43,909 nucleotides of DNA, taken from positions 1 to 43,909 of the forward strand of contig CAYMLL010000020.1 of NCBI GenBank assembly GCA_964390645.1, read 5' to 3'. The notes below the pieces were generated by a model that did no database searches, was not told the DNA's origin, and saw nothing but the letters and a program-made list of their open reading frames with translations. Positions 1 to 9,172 of the stretch are shown piece after piece. The stretch comes from CAYMLL01 sp964390645 (GTDB lineage Bacteria > Planctomycetota > UBA8108). The position numbers and the translations under genes are program-made. The stretch's first letter is position 1. Each line of letters opens with the position of its first letter.

Positions 1-1
1 C

Positions 2-253
2 AGGTGCTACTGCCTCGACCTCCTCCACCGTCGCATCAATTACTGCCACCTGAAGGACTGGAAGCGCCAGGGGGATGGGTGGGTGGCGGTCGCAATCGGC
101 GACGACGATCTCGACTACGGCCCCCTCATCCGGAGCATGAGCTTCGACGGGGTCTACCTCATCGAGTACGAGCCTCTTCACGACGTCGTCGACGGCATCC
201 GGCGTAGCCTCGCTTACCTGGACCGGATCGCGCCCGGTCACCGTATGAGCTGA
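2..253 (+). CDS. Sugar phosphate isomerase/epimerase (TIM barrel), C-terminal fragment
   Basis: An open frame enters from the left edge and stops at TGA 251-253, giving 83 residues. It reads CHLKDW near the start, then a GDDDLDYGPLI segment, then YLIEYEP and a final helix ending SLAYLDRI. This is the usual last part of xylose-isomerase-like TIM-barrel proteins, where the HxKD segment and the late Glu of the IEYE strand normally bind a metal or substrate. The substrate cannot be told from this fragment. The start and most of the barrel lie outside the window. It converges on the minus-strand DUF1501 operon. Confidence 0.7.
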   Translation, partial: RCYCLDLLHRRINYCHLKDWKRQGDGWVAVAIGDDDLDYGPLIRSMSFDGVYLIEYEPLHDVVDGIRRSLAYLDRIAPGHRMS

Positions 254-903
254 GCTTCGCCGCAAGCGACCCCGCCCCTGCGTGACGAGCCGCCGCTCTC
301 CGCTCGTGCCGGGGACTTCCGTTGACGTCGACAGACGCCGACGGCTTCGGTGTGATCTTCGACGGTCTCACGGCCGATCGCAGACTCGAGCACATCCATG
401 TTCGCGCCCGCGTCAACATGCCGACCGCGGACTTCGCCCGTTTCCGGGACCGTATCACCACGGACGACCGCAATCTGCACGGCGACATCGATCTCTCCGC
501 CGCCGGCAGCGCCGATCCATCTCGCCTGCTGCGCGGTAACCCACTGGCCGGTCCCGGACCGGCTCCGGCTCCACCTGCGGGTTCGTGCGCACGCCTGGCG
601 ACAACAACGCTCGCCCCCGATGAACGCATCGAACGCCTCGTCGGGCAGACCCCCTCCCCACCATCGGTTTGGCGGACGCCTCTCACGAGCCACGCGGCAC
701 CACACTCCACGAGCCGGCGCCTCTGCCCGAACGAGTCGCCGGACACCGCCGCGAGAATGGGCCCACTCGAGGCCTCCAGGAAGCGAGGACAGCTTCGGCC
801 ACAAGCCGGTACGCCACTCATCGACGCCCTCGAACGGTTCTCGCCACGCTGTCCAGACCTGGCCGGTACCGCTCGAGACAGATGAATCGCCGACGATCAG
901 GTT
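254..903. other. 650 bp without a convincing gene; possible gene remnant
   Basis: This stretch lies between two convergent genes. Several long frames are open on both strands, as expected at this GC content. The only one with a natural-looking start is a plus frame from about 322. Its first 55 residues have plausible composition (GFGVIFDGL, HVRARVNMPTADFARF), then it turns into Pro/Arg/Thr-rich sequence without features. It may be a decayed or frameshifted gene. No RBS, repeat or RNA structure stands out. Confidence 0.4.
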
Positions 904-2337
904 TCAGGCCATCAGCTTCGCGATCGGCTCACCCTGATTGATCGTCGGCCTCTCGACCCGGCCGTTGTGCAGGAAGGTCAACTGTCGATGATCGAGGCCC
1001 ATGAGCCGGAAAATCGTCGCGTGAATATCGAAGACATGAGCACGATCGTCGACGGCGTGCAGGCCAACCTCGTCGGTCGTGCCGACGCGAATTCCAGGCT
1101 TCACCCCGGCGCCGGCGAACCACATCGTGAACCCGTACGGGTTGTGGTCACGGCCGTTGCCCTTCTCGCTCATCGGCGTGCGCCCGAATTCGCCGCCCCA
1201 GACGACGAGCGTCTCGTCGAGGAGGCCTCGCTCCTTGAGATCCCGTACCAGAGCAGCGACCGGTCTGTCCATCGATCGACAGACATCACCGTGGCCCTTC
1301 TCGAGGTCCGAGTGCGAGTCCCACTTGCTGCCTGCGCCGCTGTAGACCTGGACGAAACGCACACCGCGCTCGACGAGACGCCGCGCGAGAAGACATGCGC
1401 GGCCCATACCCAGCGTATGCTTCCTGTCGAGACCGTAGAGCTCTTTCGTCCTGAGAGTCTCACCGTCCAGATCGACCGCCTCGGGCGCCTCGGCCTGCAT
1501 GCGGAACGCGAGCTCGTACGAGGCGATGCGCGCCTCGAGATCGCCGCGGTCACTGCGCTCCTCGAGGTGCCTGCGGTTGATACGCTGGAGAAAGTCGAGC
1601 TTGCCGCGCTGACGATCCTTGCCGACGCCCTTCGACGGATGCAGATTGGCAATCGCCTCGGGCCCGTTGCGTAGCATCGTTCCCTGGTAAGACGCCGACA
1701 TGAAACCGGTGCCCCAGTTGCGCGGCCCGCCAGCGACGGTACCCTTGCGATCGGCGAGGACGACGAAGGCAGGCAAACTCTGATTCATCGTGCCGAGACC
1801 GTACGTCGTCCAGCTGCCGAGACTGGGACGCCCGGCGAGCGTGCTGCCGGTATTCATCTGACAGACTGACCCGACGTGGTTCAGCCCGTCACACCAGCAG
1901 GACTGCAGCAACGAGATGTCGTCGGCCACCTCACCGATGTACGGCACCCAGTCGGACACCGGGTGCCCCGCCTCACCGACACATCGAAAGGTCCGTCGCG
2001 ACGCCAGAAGCGGGCTACGTTGCTCGCCCATCGGCAGGACAACCTGCCCGAAGCTCGGCGGCAGCTGCTTGCCGTGAAGCCCCGCGAGAGCCGGCTTGGG
2101 GTCGAACATGTCGATGTGGCTCGGCCCGCCTTCCATGAAGAGGAAGATGACGCTCTTCGCCCGCACGGGCACGTGGGGCTGTCGTGGCTCCCTCGGATCC
2201 GCGTACTCCGAGGCGCATGATCGATCACTCTGGAGCAGATGAGCCAGCGCCACCGCGCCAAAACCACCGCCGGCTCGCGTCAGAAAATCACGCCGCGATC
2301 TCGCCCCCTCGTGGTGGGGTGATGCATCAGTCCACAT
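904..2337 (-). CDS. DUF1501 family secreted protein (Tat leader)
   Basis: 477 residues and a full-length match to the planctomycete DUF1501 family, which is placed near alkaline phosphatase/sulfatase-like folds. No enzymatic activity is established to my knowledge. The ATG at 2337 is preferred because it puts a Tat-type leader (RSRRDFLTRAGGGFG) at the N-terminus and overlaps the stop of the upstream haem-protein gene by 11 bases, which suggests translational coupling. Family hallmarks seen in order are FMEGGPSHIDMFDPKP, the GSWTTYGLGT block, SYELAFRMQ, ARRLVERGVRFVQVY, the VVWGGEFGRTP motif with GRDHNP, and a C-terminal HATIFRLMGLDH. In this phylum DUF1501 genes usually sit beside DUF1549/DUF1553 genes, as here. 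A shared export or redox role is inferred only from that pairing. Confidence 0.9.
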   Translation of the reverse strand: MWTDASPHHEGARSRRDFLTRAGGGFGAVALAHLLQSDRSCASEYADPREPRQPHVPVRAKSVIFLFMEGGPSHIDMFDPKPALAGLHGKQLPPSFGQVVLPMGEQRSPLLASRRTFRCVGEAGHPVSDWVPYIGEVADDISLLQSCWCDGLNHVGSVCQMNTGSTLAGRPSLGSWTTYGLGTMNQSLPAFVVLADRKGTVAGGPRNWGTGFMSASYQGTMLRNGPEAIANLHPSKGVGKDRQRGKLDFLQRINRRHLEERSDRGDLEARIASYELAFRMQAEAPEAVDLDGETLRTKELYGLDRKHTLGMGRACLLARRLVERGVRFVQVYSGAGSKWDSHSDLEKGHGDVCRSMDRPVAALVRDLKERGLLDETLVVWGGEFGRTPMSEKGNGRDHNPYGFTMWFAGAGVKPGIRVGTTDEVGLHAVDDRAHVFDIHATIFRLMGLDHRQLTFLHNGRVERPTINQGEPIAKLMA

Positions 2338-4774
2338 GGAGAAACTCGTTGGCGTTGAAAAGAGCGTGACAGAGGTCGACCAGCGCACCCCTGGCGCCAT
2401 CCTGCGGGCTGTCCTCCCGGCGTACGGTGATGAGCTCGGCCTGACGCTCGAGAAAGGTCCGCGCGCCATCCGTCTCGTCGTCGTCCGGCAATCGACCGAA
2501 CGCGACCTCGTAAGCGCGCTCGATGCATCGACGCGGGTCCCCTCCGACCTCACGCTCGACGCGACGTGCCATGGCCGCGGCGCGCTTCAGCGTCCAGGCG
2601 CCGTTGAGCAGCAGGAGCGCCTGCGGCGCCGTCGTCGTCTGGTCCCGAAGGGCGCAGCTGTTGAAGCCGTCCGGTCCGTCGAAGGCGTCCATCATCGGTG
2701 AGCGGCTGTTTCGCAGCACCTTCAAGTAGATCGACCGCCTCGTCGAGGCATCCCCGACGCCAGCCCCGCCGATGGGCGTGCTCAGCTCGCCGCTTGCCGT
2801 CAGCATCGCGTCGCGCAGCTGCTCCGCCGAGAGCCTGCGCGCACGCATACGCCACAGCAGCGTGTTGGCGGCATCCGCCTCCCTCGCCTCGCGCGACCTC
2901 GGCACGACCGATCGCTGCCGGTACGACCGCGACAGGAGCATCAAGCGGTGGAGATCCTTCAGACCCCATCCACGCTCGACAAGCTCCGTCGCGAGCAAGT
3001 CGAGCAGTCCCGGATGAGTCGGAGACTCGCCCTGTCGACCGAAGTCGTTCGCCGTTGCCACGATCCCGCGACCGAAGTGGTACTGCCACAGGCGATTGAC
3101 GATGACACGAGTGGTCAGCTGATTGTCCTTACGCGTCAGCCACCGCACGAGTGTCGCGCGCCGCGCGCTAGAGCGCGCGCTCACCTCGCCGCGCGAGATC
3201 ACCGCCGGAGCTGGATCGAGAATCGACAGGTATCCCGGCAGAACATCGGCCAGCCCCGCCCTTCCGGGAATCCGGTTGACCGGCGCTTCCGGACCGACAT
3301 CGACGACCGCCATGATCTCCGGGAGGGGCTCGGGTCTCAGATCGTCAAGCTTCCGCAGCTCGGCAACGAGCTTCTTGCGCCGTTCCGCGTCCACCCCCTT
3401 GACGGCCTTCTCGACACTTCCCGCCTCCTTCTCGACCTGCCAGCGACCGATCGTCCACTGCTGCTTCTCCAGTGGCTTCAGTGTCTCGTACCTTGCACGC
3501 AACACCCACTGAAAGTCCTCCGGAAAGCGAATGATGCTCGTCTCCGACGGCTTCGTGTAATGTCGCGTCTCGATTTCGCGAATCTCCTCGCGGAGCGATC
3601 GCGTCTTCTCCAGCCACTCGCCGAGCTCCGCCCGATACTCGCTCTTCTCGCGTCGTGAGCCTCGCGTCAATCCACGCTTCGGAAGAATCGACCCGAGAAA
3701 CGCACGCAGGCGATAGTAGTCCTCCCGCAGAACCGGATCGTACTTGTGGTCATGACAGCGTGCGCACCGCATCGAAAGGCCCAGAAAGACCTCTCCGGTC
3801 ACGTCGGTGATATCGTTGACTATGTCGCTCCACTGCCGTCGCACATCCTTCTGGTTGGACTCGTATGGCCACAGCCTCAAGAACCCGGTCGCGACGAGAG
3901 CATCCGGATCGTCGCCGTGAAGCTCGTCCCCGGCAAGCTGCTCGCTGACGAAACGGTCGTAGGTCTCGTCGTCGTTGAACGCGCGAACGACCCAGTCCCG
4001 ATAGCGCCAGGCGTGCGGTCGATACTCGTCGGCACGATAGCCGTTCGAGTCAGCGTAGCGAACCAGATCGAGCCAGTGCCGCGCCCAGCGCTCACCGTAA
4101 CGCGGCGATGCAAGCATGCGATCAACGATCTTCTCGTACGCCCCCGGAGCATCGTCGTCGATGAACGCCGTGATCTCCTCCGGACTCGGCGGCACTCCGC
4201 GAAGGTCGTAGCTGAGACGGCGGATGAACGTACGCCGGCCGGCCGCCGGAGCCATCGCGAGATTCGCGACCTCCAGACGCTTCCGGACAAGCGCGTCGAT
4301 CGGATTCTCACCGTCGCCGGTCGGCGTTGACGGCGGCTCCAGAGAACGAAAAAACCAGTAGGATCGGTCCTCCGCGCGGAATCGACTCGCGTCCCCTGCA
4401 GGGCGCCGCAGGCTCACGAGCTCACGAGCCCCCTGCTCGACCCACTGACTCAGCACGGCGACCTCGTCCTCCGGCAGACGACTCTTCGGCGGCATGCGAA
4501 GATCGTCGTCCTGCCACGAGACCGCCACGAGCAGACGACTCTCGGCCGGCTCGGCGGCCGTGACGACCGCGCCCCGCTCGCCGCCGCTCGCGATGCCCTC
4601 GAGCGTATCGAGCCGCAGCTTCCCCTTACGCGACTTCGCGCCGTGACACTTGGAGCAGCGCTTGCGCAGAATCGGCAGCACGTCGCGCTCGTAGATCACC
4701 TCCCTCGCCCGAGCAAGATCGGAACCGAGCACGAGAGACAGGAGAAATGAGGCCCTCACGAAGGACTGGTTCAA
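2327..4774 (-). CDS. PSCyt1/DUF1549/DUF1553 haem protein (planctomycete cytochrome-like)
   Basis: A secreted protein of about 815 residues. Start: the TTG at 4774 follows a perfect AGGAGG (4781-4786) at six bases. An ATG at 4804 in the same frame lacks any RBS, so the TTG is preferred; it gives a leader with a hydrophobic core (FVRASFLLSLVLG). Domains in order: an N-terminal cytochrome c-like PSCyt1 with CSKCH (residues 40-44) and MPPKS as a likely distal ligand region; a DUF1549 (PSCyt2) region containing WARHWLDLVRYADSNGY and a second haem-type motif, CARCHDHKYDP; then a C-terminal DUF1553 (PSD1) region with VNRLWQYHFGRGIV, SYRQRS and a final FNANEFLHVD. These families are abundant in planctomycetes. 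Two covalently bound haems outside the cytoplasm are likely, but the substrate is unknown. First gene of an operon with the DUF1501 gene. Confidence 0.9.
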   Translation of the reverse strand: MNQSFVRASFLLSLVLGSDLARAREVIYERDVLPILRKRCSKCHGAKSRKGKLRLDTLEGIASGGERGAVVTAAEPAESRLLVAVSWQDDDLRMPPKSRLPEDEVAVLSQWVEQGARELVSLRRPAGDASRFRAEDRSYWFFRSLEPPSTPTGDGENPIDALVRKRLEVANLAMAPAAGRRTFIRRLSYDLRGVPPSPEEITAFIDDDAPGAYEKIVDRMLASPRYGERWARHWLDLVRYADSNGYRADEYRPHAWRYRDWVVRAFNDDETYDRFVSEQLAGDELHGDDPDALVATGFLRLWPYESNQKDVRRQWSDIVNDITDVTGEVFLGLSMRCARCHDHKYDPVLREDYYRLRAFLGSILPKRGLTRGSRREKSEYRAELGEWLEKTRSLREEIREIETRHYTKPSETSIIRFPEDFQWVLRARYETLKPLEKQQWTIGRWQVEKEAGSVEKAVKGVDAERRKKLVAELRKLDDLRPEPLPEIMAVVDVGPEAPVNRIPGRAGLADVLPGYLSILDPAPAVISRGEVSARSSARRATLVRWLTRKDNQLTTRVIVNRLWQYHFGRGIVATANDFGRQGESPTHPGLLDLLATELVERGWGLKDLHRLMLLSRSYRQRSVVPRSREAREADAANTLLWRMRARRLSAEQLRDAMLTASGELSTPIGGAGVGDASTRRSIYLKVLRNSRSPMMDAFDGPDGFNSCALRDQTTTAPQALLLLNGAWTLKRAAAMARRVEREVGGDPRRCIERAYEVAFGRLPDDDETDGARTFLERQAELITVRREDSPQDGARGALVDLCHALFNANEFLHVD

Positions 4775-5269
4775 GACGAACCTCCTGCAAGACACGACGA
4801 GCATGGCTGTTCATTCTATTCCACGATCGGGACGTCCGGCCACCCGCAGCCGCAACGATACCCACCCGGTCCGCGACCGTGTTCACGGCTCCCGGAAGAC
4901 GAGCGCCCCTTCTTCCGACGGGTTTCCGGGCACCCACGGCCCGGGTGGCGACTCCGGAACCGCTCCGGAACCGCCCCTGAGCCTGCACGACTCGGTCTCC
5001 CTGGAACAAGCACGGGCCACCCACTCGCGGTGGATCGCCGACTTCCTGAGACGCTCAGGCCTCGTCGCAGCGCCACGGGTCGATAGCCGGATTCACGGGT
5101 CGAGACGTACCGGGTCGACTCGGCCTCTTACCCCGACCCACCGACGACGGCGAGCTGGACTCCTGAATCCGGACTCGCCTGGCGTCAACCGCGCTTCTTG
5201 ACCACCGCCACGCGTTCCAGTAGCTTTCCGCAAGACCGTCGACTTGGCCCTCCCAGTCCTCGAGACCAC
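4775..5269. promoter_or_regulatory. Divergent intergenic region between haem operon and phn operon
   Basis: 495 bp with no credible gene. It must hold the promoters of both flanking operons. It contains the RBS of the leftward haem gene (CCTCCT at 4781-4786 on the plus strand), an 11-bp direct tandem repeat, TCCGGAACCGC, at 4953-4963 and 4964-4974, and the candidate phn promoter at 5198-5226. The repeat could be a regulator site or chance GC-rich sequence. No regulator gene is adjacent. Confidence 0.5.
5198..5226 (+). promoter_or_regulatory. Candidate sigma70-type promoter of the phn operon
   Basis: TTGACC (5198-5203) and TAGCTT (5221-5226) are separated by 17 bp. The -35 matches five of six consensus bases and the -10 is weak. 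Transcription would start near 5233, leaving a leader of about 37 bases before the phnA ATG at 5270. This also argues against a phnA start at the upstream TTG. Confidence 0.45.
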
Positions 5270-6529
5270 ATGCCGTTCTCCACTACCGAGATCGCAGTCA
5301 ACGACCGCGTCTACCGGCCGCCCGCTCGGCCGATCGCGGTCATCTGCATCGACGGTTGCGCGGATGAGTACCTCAGCGTGTCGCTCGCACGCGGCCGCAT
5401 GCCGCGACTCGCACGACTCATCGCCGACGGCGCCTATCGGGGAATGGTGCGCGGCGCGCTCCCTTCGTTCACGAACGTCAACAACTCGTCCATCGCCACC
5501 GGAGTCGCGCCTTCCGTCCACGGCATCAGCGGCAACTTCTTCCTCGACCCGCAGAGCGGCGAGGAGGTGATGATGAACTCCTCGACGTACTTGCGCGCGG
5601 GGACCATCTTCGCCGCTGCCGCGCGGGCCGGTCGCAAGGTAGCGGTCGTGACTGCGAAGGAGAAGCTGCGCGGCATCCTCTCCGACGGTCTCTTCCAGGA
5701 CGACGCGCCCGGCATCGCCTTCTCGACGGAGAAGGCCCGCGATGCACGGCGGGAGACCCATGGAATCGACGACGTCGAGAAGCTCGTCGGCAAGCGCACC
5801 CCCGACATCTACAGCGCCGCGGCAAGTCTCTACGTGCTCGAGGCGGGGGTCGCCCTGGTCGACGCGGGCCGTGCGGACTTTCTCTACCTTTCGCTGACCG
5901 ACTTCATGCAGCACAAGTTCGCGCCCGATACACCGGAGTCCCTCGACTTCCACGAGGCGATCGACCGCGAGCTCGGGCACCTTGTCGACCTCGGCTGCGA
6001 GATCGGCGCGACGGCGGACCACGGCATGAACTCGAAGCAGCTGCCGGATGGATCGCCAAACGTCATCTACCTCGAGACGATTCTGCGCGAGGAAGTCGAC
6101 GACGCGATCCGCGTGATCCTGCCGATCACCGACCCCTACGTGGTACATCATGGCGCACTCGGATCCTTTGCCTCCGTCCATCTTCCCGACAGCGATGTGT
6201 CCGCGAGTGTCGCGCGTCGCGTGCTCGAGCTCGACGGCATCACCGAGGTCCACGATCGCGACACTGCCGCGCGCAAGCTGGAGCTCCCTCACGACCGCAT
6301 CGGCGACATCGTCGCGCTCTCCGGTCGGGACGTCGTCATCGGGCGCACGCCCGATCAGCACGACCTGACCGCGGTCGCGCGGGGTCTGCGCTCGCACGGT
6401 GGACGCTACGAGGAGATGGTCCCACTTGTCCTCTCCGGTCCGCTCACCGCAGACTACGCGCGCAAGGCCGCGGCCGATCCGCGCAACTTCGATGTGTTCG
6501 ACTTCACCGTCAACGGAATCGCCCGATGA
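5270..6529 (+). CDS. phnA: Phosphonoacetate hydrolase PhnA
   Basis: 419 residues, cytoplasmic, alkaline phosphatase superfamily. It cleaves the C-P bond of phosphonoacetate to acetate and phosphate. The full length matches the family. Visible residues: Asp28 in CIDGC, Thr68 in the SFTNVNN motif as the expected nucleophile, Asp211 and His215 in TDFMQHK, Asp250 and His251 in TADHGM, and His376 in SHGGRYEE. These together form the expected two-metal site. The ILPITDPYVVHHGALGSFA block is also diagnostic. The ATG at 5270 fits the family N-terminus (VNDRVYRPPARP). The gene ends in an ATGA overlap with the dehydrogenase gene. It is unrelated to the E. coli gene also called phnA. With phnY and phnW it forms a complete route for 2-aminoethylphosphonate breakdown. 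Confidence 0.95.
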   Translation: MPFSTTEIAVNDRVYRPPARPIAVICIDGCADEYLSVSLARGRMPRLARLIADGAYRGMVRGALPSFTNVNNSSIATGVAPSVHGISGNFFLDPQSGEEVMMNSSTYLRAGTIFAAAARAGRKVAVVTAKEKLRGILSDGLFQDDAPGIAFSTEKARDARRETHGIDDVEKLVGKRTPDIYSAAASLYVLEAGVALVDAGRADFLYLSLTDFMQHKFAPDTPESLDFHEAIDRELGHLVDLGCEIGATADHGMNSKQLPDGSPNVIYLETILREEVDDAIRVILPITDPYVVHHGALGSFASVHLPDSDVSASVARRVLELDGITEVHDRDTAARKLELPHDRIGDIVALSGRDVVIGRTPDQHDLTAVARGLRSHGGRYEEMVPLVLSGPLTADYARKAAADPRNFDVFDFTVNGIAR

Positions 6530-7941
6530 TCGAGCTTCCCTGCTATGTGGCCGGACGCGCCGTCACCTCGAACGAGAGGCTGACGGTCCTCAACCCGTAC
6601 AACGGCGATACCGTCGGCACGGTCACCAGCGTCGGACGTGAAGAGACGTGCGAGGCGATCGAGACGACACTCCGCGGCGGAGATCCGCTGAATCGCTACC
6701 AGCGCTTCGAGATTCTCGACAGGGCGCGCCGGCTTCTGCTGGAGCGCGCGGACGACTTCTCCAGGCTGATTACCGCCGAGGCCGGTCTCTGCGTACGTGA
6801 ATCGACGTACGAGGTGGGTCGTGCGTGCGACGTGCTGCAGTTCGCCGCGATGGAGGCGCTGAGAGACGATGGGCAGATCTTCTCCTGCGACGTGTCGCCG
6901 CAGGGCAAGGCGCGCAAGATCTTCACGCTGCGCGAGCCCTGCCGTCTCGTCTCCGCGATCACCCCGTTCAATCATCCGCTCAACCAGGTGCTCCACAAGC
7001 TCGCACCCGCGGTGGCGATCGGCGCCCCTTCGATCCTCAAGCCGTCGGAGAAGACGCCGCTGACCGCAGTCCGTGCCGTCGAGCTTCTCTACGAAGCGGG
7101 GTTGCCGCCGTGGATGCTCAGCGTCGTCGTCGGTCCGATCTCGGAGGTGGCCGAAACGCTGCTCACTGATCCGGGCGTCGAGGTGGTGAGCTTCACCGGC
7201 AGCGCCGAGATCGGCAAGCAGATCGCCGCCCGGGCGGGCTACAAGAAGCTCATACTCGAGCTCGGCGGCAACTCGCCACTGATCGTCCTCGCCGACGCCG
7301 ACCTGGACCTCGCGGTGACGCTGGCCGCTGAAGGCTGCTTCCGCAACTCGGGGCAGCGCTGCACTGCAGTGAAGCGTCTGCTCATCGACGAGAACATCCG
7401 CGAAGACTTCACCGAACGCTTCGTCGAGAAGGCGAAGGAGTACACGATCGGCGACCCGACAGATCCGGACACTCGCGTCGGAACGGTCATCGACGAGGAG
7501 GCGGCCATCCGCCTCGAGCAGCGCGTGGAGAACGCGGTCGCTGCCGGCGCACGCGTGCTGCTCGGCGGCACACGTCACGGCGCACAGCTCACGCCAACCG
7601 TTCTCACCGAGGTGCCGCGCGACGCGGAGATGGTCGTCCAGGAGTCTTTCGGGCCACTCGCGCCGATCCTCTCCGTGCACGGTCTCGACGACGCGATCGA
7701 CCTCGCGAACTCGACCGCATTCGGGCTCTCTTCCGGAGTCGTCACACGCGACATGGAGGCCGCGATCCGCGCGGTGAAGGGGATCCGCACGGGCACGGTG
7801 AACATCAACCAGGTCCCCGGCTACCGGATCGAGTGCTCGCCATTCGGAGGCGTGAAGGACTCCGGACTCGGTATCAAGGAAGGCGTCATCGAGGCGATGA
7901 AGGGAATGAGCTACGTCAAGACGTTCTCGATGCCCTGGTAG
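6526..7941 (+). CDS. phnY: Phosphonoacetaldehyde dehydrogenase PhnY (aldehyde dehydrogenase superfamily)
   Basis: 471 residues, a full-length aldehyde dehydrogenase. Catalytic Cys279 lies in NSGQRCTAVKR and the general-base Glu245 in LELGGNSP. The cofactor-binding segment FTGSAEIG and the late ESFGPLAPI motif are intact. The superfamily covers many substrates. The assignment to phosphonoacetaldehyde (NAD-dependent oxidation to phosphonoacetate) rests on its place between phnA and phnW, with a four-base ATGA overlap to phnA. The C-terminus (CSPFGGVKDSGLGIKEG, then MKGMSYVKTFS) is typical of this subgroup. Alternative: another aldehyde dehydrogenase recruited to the operon, which is unlikely given the tight spacing. 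Confidence 0.9.
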   Translation: MIELPCYVAGRAVTSNERLTVLNPYNGDTVGTVTSVGREETCEAIETTLRGGDPLNRYQRFEILDRARRLLLERADDFSRLITAEAGLCVRESTYEVGRACDVLQFAAMEALRDDGQIFSCDVSPQGKARKIFTLREPCRLVSAITPFNHPLNQVLHKLAPAVAIGAPSILKPSEKTPLTAVRAVELLYEAGLPPWMLSVVVGPISEVAETLLTDPGVEVVSFTGSAEIGKQIAARAGYKKLILELGGNSPLIVLADADLDLAVTLAAEGCFRNSGQRCTAVKRLLIDENIREDFTERFVEKAKEYTIGDPTDPDTRVGTVIDEEAAIRLEQRVENAVAAGARVLLGGTRHGAQLTPTVLTEVPRDAEMVVQESFGPLAPILSVHGLDDAIDLANSTAFGLSSGVVTRDMEAAIRAVKGIRTGTVNINQVPGYRIECSPFGGVKDSGLGIKEGVIEAMKGMSYVKTFSMPW

Positions 7942-7973
7942 AAGGTGCGACTCGAGCACGACAGGAAGAGACC

Positions 7974-9125
7974 ATGAACGACGAAGTCCGCATTCCACGC
8001 GCCAGGGACAAGACCCTTTTCACGCCGGGCCCGCTGACGACCAGCCTTCCGGTGAAGCTCGAGATGCTGCGTGACCTCGGCTCACGCGACATCGAGTTCA
8101 TCGAGACGGTCCGCGAGGTGCGCGATGGCTTGTTGCGGCTCGCAGACGTCTCGAAGGAGGCCGGATTCGAGACCGTCCTGATGCAGGGCAGCGGCACCTT
8201 CGGCGTCGAGTCCGTCCTCGGGTCAACGATCCCCCGGGACGGCAAGCTCCTCGTTCTCATCAACGGCGCCTACGGCGAGCGCATCGCCGGGATGGCCGAG
8301 GTGCTCCGCATCGACGCGACGGCTCTTCGCTGGGCCGAGAGCTCCAAGCCGACGGTCGCGGACCTCCGTGAGAAGCTGGAGTCCGACGACGCGATCACCC
8401 ACGTCGCCTCCGTCCATTGTGAGACGACCACCGGCATCATCAATCCCATCGAGGAGCTCGGGCGTCAGGTCCGCGCGTCGGGACGCACCTACATCGTCGA
8501 CGCGATGAGCAGCTTCGGCGCCGTGCCAATCAACCTGGAGGAAGCCGCCGTCGACTTTCTCGTCTCGTCCGCGAACAAGTGTGTCGAAGGCGTGCCCGGC
8601 TTCTCGTTCGCGATCTGTCGTCGCGATGCACTGGAGGCCTGTGAAGGTCGCGCGCGCAGCCTCAGCCTCGACCTTCACGCACAGTGGGCAGGGCTCGAGT
8701 CCAACGGACAGTTCCGATTCACGCCGCCGACTCACACGATCCTCGCCTTCGCGCAGGCACTGCGGGAGATCGAGGCGGAGGGAGGCGTCGCGGGGAGAGC
8801 GGCGCGCTACCGCCGAAACCACGAGACGCTGGTCGCGGGCATGCGAGCGCTCGGCTTCGAGGAGTATCTTCCGCCCGAGGACCAGGGGCACATCATCACG
8901 TCGTTCCGCTACCCGCAGCACGGTGGATTCGACTTCGGCGAGCTGTATCGCCGTCTCGGCGACAGAGGGCTGACGATCTACCCGGGAAAGGTCAGCGACG
9001 CCGACTGCTTCCGGATCGGCAACATCGGCCGCATCTTCGAGAGCGACATGGAGGCACTGCTCGCCGGAGTGAGAGAGGCGCTCGGCGAGATGGAAGTCAG
9101 CGGGCAAGCCTCTCCCGGGTCATGA
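7974..9125 (+). CDS. phnW: 2-Aminoethylphosphonate-pyruvate transaminase PhnW
   Basis: 383 residues, a PLP-dependent fold-type I (class V) aminotransferase. It moves the amino group of 2-aminoethylphosphonate to pyruvate, giving phosphonoacetaldehyde and alanine. The N-terminus FTPGPLTTS is the family signature. LMQGSGTFGVESV binds cofactor phosphate, HCETTTGIINPIEE and IVDAMSSFG carry the ring-contacting residues, and Lys202 in SSANKCVEGVPGF is the Schiff-base lysine. The C-terminus YPGKVSDADCFRIGNIG is diagnostic. The ATG at 7974 is preceded by AGGA at eight bases and lies 32 bases after phnY, so co-transcription is likely. The order A-Y-W is the reverse of the reaction order. No phosphonate transporter or LysR regulator flanks the operon. 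Confidence 0.95.
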   Translation: MNDEVRIPRARDKTLFTPGPLTTSLPVKLEMLRDLGSRDIEFIETVREVRDGLLRLADVSKEAGFETVLMQGSGTFGVESVLGSTIPRDGKLLVLINGAYGERIAGMAEVLRIDATALRWAESSKPTVADLREKLESDDAITHVASVHCETTTGIINPIEELGRQVRASGRTYIVDAMSSFGAVPINLEEAAVDFLVSSANKCVEGVPGFSFAICRRDALEACEGRARSLSLDLHAQWAGLESNGQFRFTPPTHTILAFAQALREIEAEGGVAGRAARYRRNHETLVAGMRALGFEEYLPPEDQGHIITSFRYPQHGGFDFGELYRRLGDRGLTIYPGKVSDADCFRIGNIGRIFESDMEALLAGVREALGEMEVSGQASPGS

Positions 9126-9172
9126 CCGTGCGGCCTGCTCTCCGGTTCAGCCGCCGGGTTTGCCCGGAGACC

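Noticed and set aside
6454..7998. Minus-strand frame of 514 codons opposite phnY
   Set aside because: It is the antisense shadow of a fully supported aldehyde dehydrogenase; its composition (Arg/Asp/Leu/Val-rich, no motif) is typical of high-GC antisense frames.
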